From the NCBI GenBank assembly GCA_021827865.1, contig JAKAUC010000013.1:434001-498000 (forward strand): 64,000 nucleotides of DNA, read 5' to 3'. The notes beneath the pieces are model-generated. The model was not told the origin of the DNA. It worked only from the letters and a program-made list of their open reading frames with translations, and ran no database searches. The translations under genes were made by a program, and so were the position numbers. Positions 32,959-41,112 of this stretch are shown piece by piece. Position 1 is the first letter of the stretch, and each line of letters starts with the position of its first letter. The stretch comes from an archaeon. GTDB lineage: Archaea > Thermoproteota > Nitrososphaeria > Nitrososphaerales > Gagatemarchaeaceae.

Positions 32959-34872
32959 TTGGAACAGAAAGCCAACGGCGTAAGCCTGATGAGCGCTATT
33001 CTGAACAACATCCCAGCGGAAGCTCAGATCACCAGGATAGAGTACGAGGGCCCGAGGCTCGCCCTTTACACCAAGAACCCCGCCTACCTTCACAAGAACA
33101 GCTATGTCATATCTGAGATTGTCAACTCCTTGAAGAAGAGGGTCGTCACAAGGACGGAGAAATCGATAAGGAAGCAGGAGAGCGACGCCAGGCAGGTCCT
33201 GGAGAGGACCCTCCCCCCCGAGGCGGGGGCGTCCAACTACTTCTTCGACGACGCCCTGGGCGAGATAACCGTAGAGGCTGAGAACCCCAGGCTGCTCTCC
33301 CAGGAGGCAGGCTTCGACCTCGGCGGGGCCATGGAGCAGACGGGATGGAAGATTAGAGTCCGCAAGGCACCCCACATAAAATCTACCGCGATCCAGAACG
33401 TCTACTATGCCCTGAAGGCTGGGACCGAGGTCCGGGAGAAGTTCTATAGGGAGCTGGGTGAGGCGATATTCAGGCCGAGGATCGCGGCGGAAGAGCACGT
33501 CACCATAAAGACCCTCGGCGCGTTCCAGCAGGTGGGAAGGTCCTGCGTGCTCGTCGAGACGGCGGAGAGCAAGGTGCTGCTGGACTGCGGGATCCATCCC
33601 GGGTCGAGGAACCCCTGGGACGCGTATCCGCGCCTCGACTGGGCGGACATCTCCCCCAATGAGATAGACGCCATCGTAGTCAGCCACGCCCACCTGGACC
33701 ACCAGGGCTTCGTCCCGGCCATGTACAAGTACGGCTACGACGGGCCGGTGTACTGCACCGAGCCTACCCTGCCGCTGATGTCCATGCTTCAGAACGACTT
33801 CGTGAAGATAGCCCAGATCGAGGGCGGGAGGCTGATCTACGACCAGAAGGACATCAGAGACGAGATCCAGCACACCATCACCCTCCCCTATGGGATGGTG
33901 ACAGACATATCCCCGGACATCAAGCTGGTGTTCAACAACGCCGGGCACATCCTGGGGTCGGCGACCGTCCACCTCCACATAGGGGAGGGCGCCCACAACA
34001 TAGTGTACACCGGGGACTACAAGTACGGGAGGACGGCGCTGTTCGACTCCGCCACCTGGAACTATCCGAGGGTCGAGACCCTCATAACCGAGAGCACCTA
34101 CGGAGCGAAGGAGGACATCATGCCCGTAAGGGAGGAGGTCGAGATGAAGTTCGTCAACGCCATCAATGAGACGCTCATGCAAGGGGGGAAGGTGCTCATA
34201 CCCATCCCCGCCGTGGGGAGGGCCCAGGAGATACTCATCGTCCTAGACCAGTACATGAGGAACAAGATCCTGGTGGAGGCGCCGGTGTTCATGGAGGGGA
34301 TGATCTCCGAGGCCACGGCCATCCATGTCTCGTATGCCGACTACCTCTCGCGGGAGCTCAGGACCAAAATCCTTGAGGAGGGGGTGAACCCCTTCAAGTC
34401 AGAGTACTTCACCGAGGTGGAGCACCCTACGGACAGGGAGGAGGCATATCGAGAGGGCCCTGCCATAATCATGGCGACCTCTGGGATGCTGGAGGGGGGG
34501 CCCGTCCTCGACTATTTCGAGCATCTCGCGCCGGGGGAGAAGAACAAGATACTGTTCGTGTCATACCAGGTCCAGGGGTCCATGGGGAGGAGAGTGCTGG
34601 ACGGCGGGAGCCAAGCCAGCCTGATGGGCCAGGACGGGAAGATCAAGATCGTTGATGTCAGGGCCAAGGTGGAGAAGGCGGACGGGTTCAGCGGCCACAG
34701 CGACTACAACCAGATTATCCGCTTCGTGGGGAAGGTGCGGCCGAAGCTCCAGCTGGTCCTCGTGAACCACGGCGAGAAGAGAAAGACGGAGAACCTCGCC
34801 TACGCCATTCAGCGGATATACCGAATCCCTGCCATCCACCCTGCGGTGCAGGAAGCCATCAGGGTCTACTGA
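32959..34872 (+). CDS. fttA: aCPSF1/FttA, KH-domain beta-CASP ribonuclease
   Basis: Archaeal homolog of the eukaryotic cleavage factor CPSF73; in other archaea it cleaves nascent RNA and ends transcription. Two N-terminal KH domains (1-150; EAQITRIEYEGPRLALYTKNP), then a metallo-beta-lactamase domain with VVSHAHLDHQGFVPAMYK (HxHxDH), TGDYKYGRTALFD, a beta-CASP part (VLIPIPAVGRAQEILIVLD, IIMATSGMLEGGPVLDY), and the late GFSGHSDYNQIIRF and LVNHGEKRKTENLA. 637 residues is standard. The TTG at 32959 is 2 bases after the psmB stop; ATG 32989 is possible. Confidence 0.96.
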   Translation: MEQKANGVSLMSAILNNIPAEAQITRIEYEGPRLALYTKNPAYLHKNSYVISEIVNSLKKRVVTRTEKSIRKQESDARQVLERTLPPEAGASNYFFDDALGEITVEAENPRLLSQEAGFDLGGAMEQTGWKIRVRKAPHIKSTAIQNVYYALKAGTEVREKFYRELGEAIFRPRIAAEEHVTIKTLGAFQQVGRSCVLVETAESKVLLDCGIHPGSRNPWDAYPRLDWADISPNEIDAIVVSHAHLDHQGFVPAMYKYGYDGPVYCTEPTLPLMSMLQNDFVKIAQIEGGRLIYDQKDIRDEIQHTITLPYGMVTDISPDIKLVFNNAGHILGSATVHLHIGEGAHNIVYTGDYKYGRTALFDSATWNYPRVETLITESTYGAKEDIMPVREEVEMKFVNAINETLMQGGKVLIPIPAVGRAQEILIVLDQYMRNKILVEAPVFMEGMISEATAIHVSYADYLSRELRTKILEEGVNPFKSEYFTEVEHPTDREEAYREGPAIIMATSGMLEGGPVLDYFEHLAPGEKNKILFVSYQVQGSMGRRVLDGGSQASLMGQDGKIKIVDVRAKVEKADGFSGHSDYNQIIRFVGKVRPKLQLVLVNHGEKRKTENLAYAIQRIYRIPAIHPAVQEAIRVY

Positions 34873-35122
34873 GGGCCCCGCGCCCCGGCGGGGGTGGCGA
34901 GGCCGTCGTCGAACCCCATCGAGACCTGACGTCGCCCTCACGGCCGCGACCCAACCTGAGCCGCGCAAGCATCACCCTGCAAAGGCGCGTCCCCGGACCC
35001 GACGAAAGCAACCCCCAGGCATCGGGGTGACCTGCCGCTGACTGGTGACAAGACTTCATCCCCCCTCGGCCTGGGGCTGAACCTGGCAGACCGCCGCGCG
35101 GATGGCCGGGACGACGAAGACG
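34873..35122. other. Intergenic region between aCPSF1 and SepF genes
   Basis: About 250 bases, GC-rich, between convergent genes. No ORF with recognisable similarity is seen; the short frames overlap one another. No strong TATA, tRNA or repeat was found. It may hold 3' untranslated sequence. Confidence 0.4.
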
Positions 35123-35419
35123 CTACTGGAGGCCGCGCCAGATGCGCACGCCCGGCGGGGTGATGACGACCCTCTCGTCCCCGAGCCTTGCGATGTCTCC
35201 GCCCGCAGATGTGGCGAACTCGTAGAGCTGTTCGACCGAGGACTTCAGCTCCTCGAGGCTCTTTTGAGCCAGGGGGGTCACCTTGAGTATCACTATCGTC
35301 TTGTTGGAGACGTCCTCCTGAATCTTCGGAAGGTCCTCTATGCTCTTGAGCGCCAAGGCTTTCAGAAGAATCTCTTTGCTCTTACCTTCGAGCTTCCTCT
35401 CCTGCATCATTCCGGACAT
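35123..35419 (-). CDS. sepF: Cell division protein SepF (archaeal)
   Basis: Ninety-eight residues of the SepF/DUF552 fold: ALALKSIEDLPKIQEDVSNK, then the strand KTIVILKVTPLAQKSLEELK, and the conserved ending GGDIARLGDERVVITPPGVRIWRG. SepF anchors FtsZ to the membrane. The ORF track starts at 35488, but the conserved protein begins near ATG 35419, with an A/T-rich stretch (ttaataatg, minus) about 30 bases upstream. No FtsZ or CdvB gene is in the window. Confidence 0.85.
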   Translation of the reverse strand: MSGMMQERKLEGKSKEILLKALALKSIEDLPKIQEDVSNKTIVILKVTPLAQKSLEELKSSVEQLYEFATSAGGDIARLGDERVVITPPGVRIWRGLQ

Positions 35420-35581
35420 TGATGTTTTACTCCGTGAGTCACGGTCATTATTAAGGGTAGGGCGGCCCAGCAATTTTATCGCAGTCATGAATTAGTTAGA
35501 CTCTGTTGTAGAGAATAGTTCTCAGGTCGGAGATTCCGTTCTCAGCTTAATAGGAGAGGGAAGGGCGAAAGTATTCCCGGG

Positions 35582-36061
35582 TCAGATGGCCTTGTGCGCG
35601 TTCCAGTAGCGGTCCCCCACGTGGTGCAGGTTCTTCACGCACTCCCCCCTCGACGTGGCCGCGGCCTGGGCGCCTGAGACACTCGTAGGGCCGACCGCGA
35701 TGGCGCGCCCTTTCTTCTCCTCTTTGACGACCACCAACTTCCCTGCATCCCCCCAGTCGTCCATCTTTCTTATGCCGGGGCGCATCACGTCGGCCCCGTT
35801 GATGAGGAACTTGATGGCCCCCTCGTCTACCACGACGGCCGGAAAGAGGGCGAGAGAAGCCTGCGAGCCAAGGTAGGGAAAGAACGAATCTCCCGACTGG
35901 ACGAACTCGTACTCGTCGAGCCTCACGAAGACGACCCCGGCTTCAGGCTCGGCGCAATCGGCCTGGGCCGACTTCGACAGGCTCAGCGTGAGGCCCAGGG
36001 ACGCCTCTATCTTCGCGATCATCACCGCGGAGTCCCTGCGGGACAGAACCCACTTCTTCAA
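35582..36061 (-). CDS. PUA-domain RNA-binding protein
   Basis: 159 residues with an N-terminal mixed domain and a C-terminal PUA domain starting near FPAVVVDEGAIKFLINGADVM and ending with the strand KGRAIAVGPTSVSG. Archaeal proteins of this kind (COG2016) resemble the eukaryotic MCT-1/DENR part and are linked with RNA modification or initiation. It diverges from the LSm gene with 74 bases between starts; the region holds an A/T-rich element (cttaaataaat). Specific target unknown. Confidence 0.78.
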   Translation of the reverse strand: MKKWVLSRRDSAVMIAKIEASLGLTLSLSKSAQADCAEPEAGVVFVRLDEYEFVQSGDSFFPYLGSQASLALFPAVVVDEGAIKFLINGADVMRPGIRKMDDWGDAGKLVVVKEEKKGRAIAVGPTSVSGAQAAATSRGECVKNLHHVGDRYWNAHKAI

Positions 36062-36135
36062 CTGGAGACGCGCGCATGACTGCTTAAATAAATGAATTCG
36101 GACGGCAGGTTCAAGGGAACATATTGTCCGTCGAC

Positions 36136-36354
36136 ATGGCAGTCAAGGTCCTCGACGAGAGCGTCGGGAAGGTCGTCCTGATCAAGCTGAAGGGAGGGAA
36201 GGTCATCAGGGGCAACCTCCAGGGATTCGACCAGCACATGAACCTGGCCCTCGAGCAGGCGGAAGAGGTGACCGAGGACGGGCAGTCGAGCTCCCTCGGG
36301 ACGCTGATCGTGAGGGGGGACAACATAATCATGATTTCCCCGCCGCCTAGCTGA
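36136..36354 (+). CDS. Sm-like archaeal protein (LSm)
   Basis: A 72-residue Sm fold: Sm1 motif VLIKLKGGKVIRGNLQGFDQHMNLAL (strands 1-3) and Sm2 motif LGTLIVRGDNIIMIS with the conserved RGDN/I. LSm proteins form heptamer rings that bind U-rich RNA. ATG 36136 is preferred to TTG 36124. The TATA region cttaaataaat at 36083-36093 would start the transcript at about 36110-36118, giving a short leader. Confidence 0.93.
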   Translation: MAVKVLDESVGKVVLIKLKGGKVIRGNLQGFDQHMNLALEQAEEVTEDGQSSSLGTLIVRGDNIIMISPPPS

Positions 36355-36453
36355 CGCAAAGCAAGTCCGCCGAAAGCCCTAGTCGAGTCAGGCATCCCGA
36401 GCGAATCTGCTTTTATACCAAAGGCATAGAAGCACGGGAAAGGAAAAGCACGC

Positions 36454-37113
36454 ATGGTCGATGTTCTGACAGTCGTGGTCGCGGGTGTTGTCGGGCTCGG
36501 CCTTGGTGCGTTGGCCTCCTATGCGGTGTTTTACACGAGGCCAAAGCAGGATAAGGTGGTAATGAAGCGCACCGATGCTGGGACGAGGACCACGGAGTCG
36601 TCCATGACCTCCGCAGACTTGGAGCGCTCCCGGAGGGAGATGAGGACCATCATGGTCGAGAGGGACCTCCTTTCGTCCGCGATGATGAAGCTCTACGAAG
36701 CGGAGAACGAGGGGAGGATCACGCGCGAAGAGAGGGAGATGATCTCCAAGCGCTACAGCGACCAGATCAAAGACCTCCAGGCGAAGCTGAAGGACGTCGA
36801 GCTGGTCGTCGAGGTGGGAGAGCTCGAAGGGCTCCGCGGCGAGCTGGTGACGCTCTTCGAGAGCAAGATACAGAACATAGAGTCGAGGCTGGACGTGGCT
36901 AAGCAGAGGCTGGGCCCCGCGGCCCCCCAGCCGGTGAAGAAGGAGGCCGCCCCCAAGGTCGAGAGGGCCACCGACCTTGAGCGCGCCGTCGAGAGGAGGG
37001 CGAAGCCAGAGATGAGCGATTCTGAGAAGAGGGTCAAGGAGATCAGGGACGAGGTGATGGACGCCCTCACGAAGCTAGAGCAGATAGACATCGATAAGAA
37101 GCAGGAAGGCTGA
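36454..37113 (+). CDS. Membrane-anchored coiled-coil protein of unknown function
   Basis: 219 residues: an N-terminal hydrophobic segment (TVVVAGVVGLGLGALASYAVF, about 6-26), then a positively charged linker, and a long coiled coil (residues 50-130, SADLERSRREMRTIMVERDLL, KLYEAENEGRITREEREMI). The stretch YEAENEGRITREERE resembles the short SHOCT helix-pair motif. The tail is basic and acidic in alternation. It overlaps rpiA (TGATGG), so it is coupled to it. Function is unknown; shape fits a scaffold on the inner face of the membrane. Confidence 0.7.
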   Translation: MVDVLTVVVAGVVGLGLGALASYAVFYTRPKQDKVVMKRTDAGTRTTESSMTSADLERSRREMRTIMVERDLLSSAMMKLYEAENEGRITREEREMISKRYSDQIKDLQAKLKDVELVVEVGELEGLRGELVTLFESKIQNIESRLDVAKQRLGPAAPQPVKKEAAPKVERATDLERAVERRAKPEMSDSEKRVKEIRDEVMDALTKLEQIDIDKKQEG

Positions 37114-37805
37114 TGGACAGGTCACGGGACGCGCTGAAAGGGGTGGCCAAGGAGCTCGCCAAGAGCATCGCCCCGGGCGCGACCCTCGGCTTGGGGAGCG
37201 GTTCGACCGTGGCTGCTCTCCTCGAGGAACTGTCCCCCCTCGTCATGGAGAGGTCGAAGAGGATCAGGGGGGTATCGACTTCGACGCAGATCGAGATGGC
37301 GGCGACGAGGTACGGCATCGAGCTGGTCCCCTTCAGGGGCTCGGTCGACCTGGTGGTGGACGGCGCGGACCAAGTCGACGGAGGCCTCAACCTGGTCAAG
37401 GGTGGGGGCGGGGCCCTGCTGAAAGAGAAGATCGTCATGGGGAGCGCGAAGTCCGTCGCCATCGTCGCCGGCGAGGGCAAATTCGTGAAGAGGCTCTGCG
37501 AGAACGGGGTGAGGGTCCCCGTCGAGGTCGTCCCCATGGCCAGAGAGAGCGCCAAGTTGAAGCTCTCGATGCTCGGAGGGGTCCCCGAAGAAAGGCTGAT
37601 GCCCAAGGGGTACCCCTACTTCACAGAGAACGGGAACATAATCCTGGACACCCTGTTCGAGCCCGTCGATGAGCCGAGAGAGCTCGAGGTGAAGGTGAAG
37701 TCGACCCCCGGGGTGGTCGAGGCTGGGATCTTCACCATAAAGCCGATCACAGTCTACAAGATCGGGGCAGACGGCAGCTTCGAGGCGATGACGACCGCTG
37801 GCTAG
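37113..37805 (+). CDS. rpiA: Ribose-5-phosphate isomerase A
   Basis: Interconverts ribose-5- and ribulose-5-phosphate. Conserved stretches are LGLGSGSTVAALLEEL, the motif GVSTSTQIEMAA, VDLVVDGADQVDGGLNLVKGGGG with the catalytic Asp residues, and TENGNIILDTLFEP. 230 residues is the usual length. It follows the coiled-coil gene with a 1-base overlap of start and stop, suggesting translational coupling. Confidence 0.96.
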   Translation: MDRSRDALKGVAKELAKSIAPGATLGLGSGSTVAALLEELSPLVMERSKRIRGVSTSTQIEMAATRYGIELVPFRGSVDLVVDGADQVDGGLNLVKGGGGALLKEKIVMGSAKSVAIVAGEGKFVKRLCENGVRVPVEVVPMARESAKLKLSMLGGVPEERLMPKGYPYFTENGNIILDTLFEPVDEPRELEVKVKSTPGVVEAGIFTIKPITVYKIGADGSFEAMTTAG

Positions 37806-37898
37806 GCCGCGCTGAATCTAACATGCCGCGAAGGGGATGCCATGAGGAGCTGGGCTCGGGGGATGAGAGCCCCCTATTGGTTGCCTTAACTTCCGCAT

Positions 37899-37907
37899 CA
37901 CTTATAA
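37899..37907 (+). promoter_or_regulatory. TATA element of the Zn-ferredoxin gene
   Basis: The sequence cacttataac lies about 35 bases before the ATG at 37938, a position matching other promoters of this window. Inference from spacing. Confidence 0.5.
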
Positions 37908-37937
37908 CTCCCTGACAGCGGCGACCGCACTACTGAT

Positions 37938-38366
37938 ATGACTCGCGAGGTAGGTTACAAGTCTGCGCCGATCGACCCGAACTTCCTTTCGAAGCCTGAC
38001 CAGTTCCCCGTGACGGGCGAGCACGGCGGGCACAAGGTCAGGGCAGCCGGAGCGGCGAGGAACGACGGCGATGGCAAGCCCTATCCGACCACCAACGGGA
38101 TCCACGGAACCCAGGTGGCAATCGACTGGGAGTCGTGCGTCGCCGACGGGGTCTGCATGGACGTCTGCCCCGTCTTCGTGTTCGAATGGCTGCTCAACCC
38201 CGGCCAGGCGGGGACCGGCAAAGACAAGGTGGTAGAGCAGGGGACCCCGGAGTGGAACCAATACAGGAGCGACAAGTGCGACCCGGTGAGGGAGATGGAC
38301 TGCATCTTCTGCATGGCCTGCGAGACCAGCTGCCCCACGCAAAGCATCAAGATCACTCAGCCGTAG
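37938..38366 (+). CDS. zfx: Zinc-containing 7Fe-type ferredoxin
   Basis: Electron carrier with a N-terminal zinc extension, as in Sulfolobus Zfx. Zinc ligands fit GEHGGHKV (two His) and GIHGTQV (one His) with an Asp later in DPVREMD. The cluster motifs are CVADGVCMDVCPVFVF (one cluster may lack one Cys, giving 3Fe) and CIFCMACETSCPTQSI. An N-terminal start IDPNFLSKPDQFP also resembles the family. Partner enzymes are likely to be 2-oxoacid oxidoreductases and the reductase at 4.4 kb; the genes are not adjacent. Confidence 0.9.
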   Translation: MTREVGYKSAPIDPNFLSKPDQFPVTGEHGGHKVRAAGAARNDGDGKPYPTTNGIHGTQVAIDWESCVADGVCMDVCPVFVFEWLLNPGQAGTGKDKVVEQGTPEWNQYRSDKCDPVREMDCIFCMACETSCPTQSIKITQP

Positions 38367-38399
38367 CCGCGGACTAGTCCTGGCCGGGGCGAACTCGGA

Positions 38400-38570
38400 C
38401 CAGATTATCCCCGTTGGTTCAGCGGGGTTGTGCTGCTGAGCGACCTTTGCTGGCTCCTACGCAAAGCAGCTAACGGAGGAGGCCGGGCATGGCTCTGTCC
38501 ATGGGTCGGACGGGGTGAAGCGGATGGTGCGCCAAGCGGCCTAGTGTAGGTGACTGGCCGTAGTTGCCAC
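38400..38570 (+). other. Non-coding stretch with several strong hairpins; possible structured RNA
   Basis: No convincing ORF lies between the Zn-ferredoxin stop (38366) and the NfeD-like start near 38649, 282 bases. Base-pairing segments visible by eye: ccccg...cgggg around 38410-38428, a longer stem (gctgc...gcagc joined to tttgc...gcaaa) at 38432-38471, an atgg/ccat hairpin near 38490-38505, and cggcc...ggccg near 38535-38560. A TATA-like gtttata follows at 38572-38578 and would serve the next gene. I could not match tRNA, SRP or RNase P signatures. Confidence 0.35.
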
Positions 38571-38648
38571 CGGTTTATAGCGCGTGAAGCAGGCTTGGTT
38601 CGTCCTTCGGGAAAGTCGAATGCTGGCCAGCCACTTGAATCGGTACAC

Positions 38649-39173
38649 ATGGGGAGAGTCAGGGGGTCGAGAGCCGTTGTCGGGAAGACGGCAGCCGGTT
38701 CCCCACCTGAGGCCAGAAGGGGCAGTGACGTGAGCGGCGGGTCCCAGACCAGCGGTGGGGAGGTGGGTACCTTCGCCTGGGAAAGGTGGGGGATAGACAC
38801 GCTTCTGGTGATAGGGGCGTTCATCAGCGGGGGGTTGGTCCTCATCGTCCGATGGCTGAGCACCCGTGGCCCCTTCTCGCTTTCGGTAGCGACCATGCTC
38901 TTTGTGGGGGCTGGCATCTTTTTCGCCATAGAGGCGAGCGGTCCCTTCAAGCTTACCGAGTTCAGGGGCTACGACCCGGTCGGCAAGACTGGGGTCGTCA
39001 CCGGGAGCGGAGATGGAGGGGCTTGCTCGGTCAGGGTCGACGGGATGGAGTGGTCGACGAGGTGCAAGGATGGCCTCGTGGTCGGCGACGAAATAACCGT
39101 CGTGGGCAGAGAAGGCCTCCACCTTGCGGTCCAGAAGACAGGGAGGTTTGCCGGACCCGACCTCAGCCCTTAG
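38649..39173 (+). CDS. Small NfeD-like membrane protein
   Basis: About 174 residues: two membrane helices (TLLVIGAFISGGLVLIVRWL and ATMLFVGAGIFFAIEA, about 50-100), then a C-terminal OB-type domain (DPVGKTGVVTGSGDGGACSV, GDEITVVGREGLHLAVQ), as in the short NfeD proteins that partner stomatin or prohibitin-like proteases. No stomatin gene is near. Start is uncertain: ATG 38649 fits a TATA-like gtttata at 38572, and GTG 38731 is a later choice. The upstream ORF start at 38550 lies before the promoter. Confidence 0.6.
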   Translation: MGRVRGSRAVVGKTAAGSPPEARRGSDVSGGSQTSGGEVGTFAWERWGIDTLLVIGAFISGGLVLIVRWLSTRGPFSLSVATMLFVGAGIFFAIEASGPFKLTEFRGYDPVGKTGVVTGSGDGGACSVRVDGMEWSTRCKDGLVVGDEITVVGREGLHLAVQKTGRFAGPDLSP

Positions 39174-39190
39174 GGTTGCGAGAGAGCAAG

Positions 39191-39526
39191 ATGACCTCGC
39201 GTTCTCAGGCCGCCTTGGCCCGCTGTGGCAGCCCGGGAACGTCAGACCTCGAGGCGACGTCGGGTCATCGGACCTTCTCGACCGGTTGGGCCCTTTTCCT
39301 CTTGGGTATGATTGGGATGATGGTGTCGGTATTGATTGGCGGCATCGGGGCCGACCTGGTCCCGCACGCCGACTACGCCGCCGTCGTCAGGCTCACGGTC
39401 TTCGCCGCCATAGCATTCGTGAGCCTAGTGTTGGTGGGAGTCGCTTTCGTGAGCATGGGTGCTCCTCACGCATCGCCTCCGCCCCTGGCAAGAACCCGCC
39501 GGACCGGTCACAGAACCAGAGGCTAG
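39191..39526 (+). CDS. Small two-helix membrane protein
   Basis: From ATG 39191 (inside a longer track frame) a 111-residue protein with two hydrophobic helices, GWALFLLGMIGMMVSVLIGG and TVFAAIAFVSLVLVGVAFV, and a basic tail. It follows the NfeD-like gene after 17 bases. No family recognised. The charged ends and balanced helices support a real membrane protein, but the frame could be partly chance in this GC-rich sequence. Confidence 0.4.
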   Translation: MTSRSQAALARCGSPGTSDLEATSGHRTFSTGWALFLLGMIGMMVSVLIGGIGADLVPHADYAAVVRLTVFAAIAFVSLVLVGVAFVSMGAPHASPPPLARTRRTGHRTRG

Positions 39527-39576
39527 CCTTGCTGGTGCGGCGGACCCGACCTGCCCCTCCGAGCTCCGCCTCTGCT

Positions 39577-40170
39577 CTATTGGACCGTGACTGTCCCTCG
39601 CATCCAGCCTGGCCCGCTCATCGGCCCTGCCCGTCCGGTCGGCCCGAACCCGCAAGGGACTTCGCAGAGCCATGTGAACGTCCCCCTCTGGGTCAGGGTG
39701 AACTCGGCGGTCTCGGTTACGTGGGCGCCCACGGGTATGTTCAGGTTGAGCTGAGGGATGCTGAAGGTGTGCCCGACCTGGGTGTCGTTGTCCAGCGAGT
39801 TGACCGCCTTCGTCACCCCCGTCGTGCCGTTGGTTATGGTGATCACGTTGGTTATCGTCCCCTCCACGTAGGAGTAGGGTGCGGTAACTGGCGTCGACCC
39901 GTCCTGGTCTATGATGGTCAGCTGGATTGCAGTGTCGACAGGGAGGGTGATGTTGGCAGAGGACTCCAGCCCCTGTGGGGTGACCACCCAGTAGCGAGGG
40001 CCGCCCGTGGTGGCGTTCCACGGCGAGTCTGCGGTTATCAGCAGGGTCAGCTTGTACGGCCGGGGCACCCCCACGGCCACGTTCACGCTCGTGGTCGTCC
40101 CTATGACCCAACCCCATCCGACCACCCCGAGGGCTATCATCATTATCGGGATGATTGCCACCAGTTTCAT
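39577..40170 (-). CDS. Membrane-anchored cupredoxin-like protein
   Basis: 197 residues: an N-terminal membrane segment (LVAIIPIMMIALGVVGWGW), then a beta-rich cupredoxin domain with VGHTFSIPQLNLNIPVG (a His ligand) and the copper loop FTWLCEVPCGFGPTGRAGPM. The CxxxC spacing (CEVPC) is that of CuA sites in cytochrome oxidase subunit II, but the His usually found between the second Cys and Met is missing. So it may bind one copper or none. Divergent from the Met-rich protein gene at 40322. Electron-transfer role is inferred from the fold. Confidence 0.72.
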   Translation of the reverse strand: MKLVAIIPIMMIALGVVGWGWVIGTTTSVNVAVGVPRPYKLTLLITADSPWNATTGGPRYWVVTPQGLESSANITLPVDTAIQLTIIDQDGSTPVTAPYSYVEGTITNVITITNGTTGVTKAVNSLDNDTQVGHTFSIPQLNLNIPVGAHVTETAEFTLTQRGTFTWLCEVPCGFGPTGRAGPMSGPGWMRGTVTVQ

Positions 40171-40321
40171 TGGCCGAGCCTTCGGGGTCGCTTTCTTCTT
40201 TTAAGCCACAGGACGATTCTCAAAGTTGGGAATCACCCGGCATTCTGGAGGCGAACCCAGGCTCCCGGGGGGACCCAGGCGCATCACAAACATCTAAATC
40301 GGTGTCCCTCGCAGTAAGCCC

Positions 40322-40876
40322 ATGCGAAGATACGGATTCACAGAAAGGGACGTCAAGCCAGCGGATGTCTATGAGAACATAAAGTCGCTCCTGCAGGGGG
40401 AGGGCTTCAAGGTCACGTCAGAGGAGAAGAGGGACAACTACCTTGACCTCCACGCCAGGAAGTCGAGCGTTGAGAAGATAGTCCTGGGAAGGGTGCGGGA
40501 CGTCGACGCCGTGGTCGCCGGGACCACAGGGAAATTCGAGGTTCAGCTCCACGCCGGGGTGTGGGGGAGGGACCTGATGGTCCCAGCCATAGAGGGAATC
40601 GCCACCCTGGGGGCCGCGCCTGCGGTGGAGATCCACGGGGCTCACGAGTTCGAGGAGAGGCTCTGGGAGCAGGTTGTCAGCAAGATCGACCCGTCCCTGA
40701 AGATATGCAAGCTGGACGGCATGCTCTTCCAGACCCAGGAGGAGCTGGACAAGCACGTTCAGGCGATTCAGCAGGCCCAGCAGCAGGCGGCGAACAGCAT
40801 GATGATGTACGGCGGGATGGGGATGATGGGGATGGGCCTCATGGGCATGGGGATGATGGGAGGGCTCTGGATCTGA
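40322..40876 (+). CDS. Unknown protein with methionine/glycine-rich C-terminus
   Basis: 184 residues. The first 130 form a mixed alpha/beta domain (VYENIKSLLQGEGFKVTSEE, VQLHAGVWGRDLMVP). A zinc-finger-like half motif follows (CKLDGMLFQTQEELDKH), then a Gln-rich helix. The last 25 residues are almost all Met and Gly: MMMYGGMGMMGMGLMGMG. Such Met-rich runs can bind Cu(I), or insert into membranes as a short amphipathic segment. A TATA-like atctaaatc is at 40290-40298. Family not recognised. It diverges from the cupredoxin-like gene. Confidence 0.6.
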   Translation: MRRYGFTERDVKPADVYENIKSLLQGEGFKVTSEEKRDNYLDLHARKSSVEKIVLGRVRDVDAVVAGTTGKFEVQLHAGVWGRDLMVPAIEGIATLGAAPAVEIHGAHEFEERLWEQVVSKIDPSLKICKLDGMLFQTQEELDKHVQAIQQAQQQAANSMMMYGGMGMMGMGLMGMGMMGGLWI

Positions 40877-41088
40877 CCCTCCCGCACCGATAAGGACCGA
40901 CGCCGACCACAGCCGGCGTGAACGTACCTCCCGTGGCCGGTTTCGGGGAACTTCCGCGAGACGCAGCGTGCAACCTCCCGGGGATGGTGCGCCCTTTGAG
41001 ACCAGAGGATGCGCCACTCCCCGGGCCAGGGTCCACCGGAGAGGGCTTTCCATCCTGAGCGCTGCCAGTCAGCAAGCGTTTTATTGCG
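40877..41088. other. Intergenic region before the PDCD5-like gene
   Basis: About 210 GC-rich bases. I see no ORF with recognisable similarity. The gttttatt stretch at 41078-41085 is a probable TATA element, which would place a start at about 41106-41113. Confidence 0.4.
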
Positions 41089-41112
41089 ATGGGGGACGGC
41101 GGGCTGAAGACA

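Noticed and set aside
38367-38640. RNase P RNA or SRP RNA in the gap after the ferredoxin gene.
   Set aside because: The conserved core segments of those RNAs could not be found by eye on either strand; it stays an unassigned structured region.
38522-40993. The 12-mer ggatggtgcgcc occurs at both 38522 and 40982, each in a gap between genes.
   Set aside because: In 64 kb of GC-rich DNA many 12-base matches are expected by chance, and the flanks do not match.
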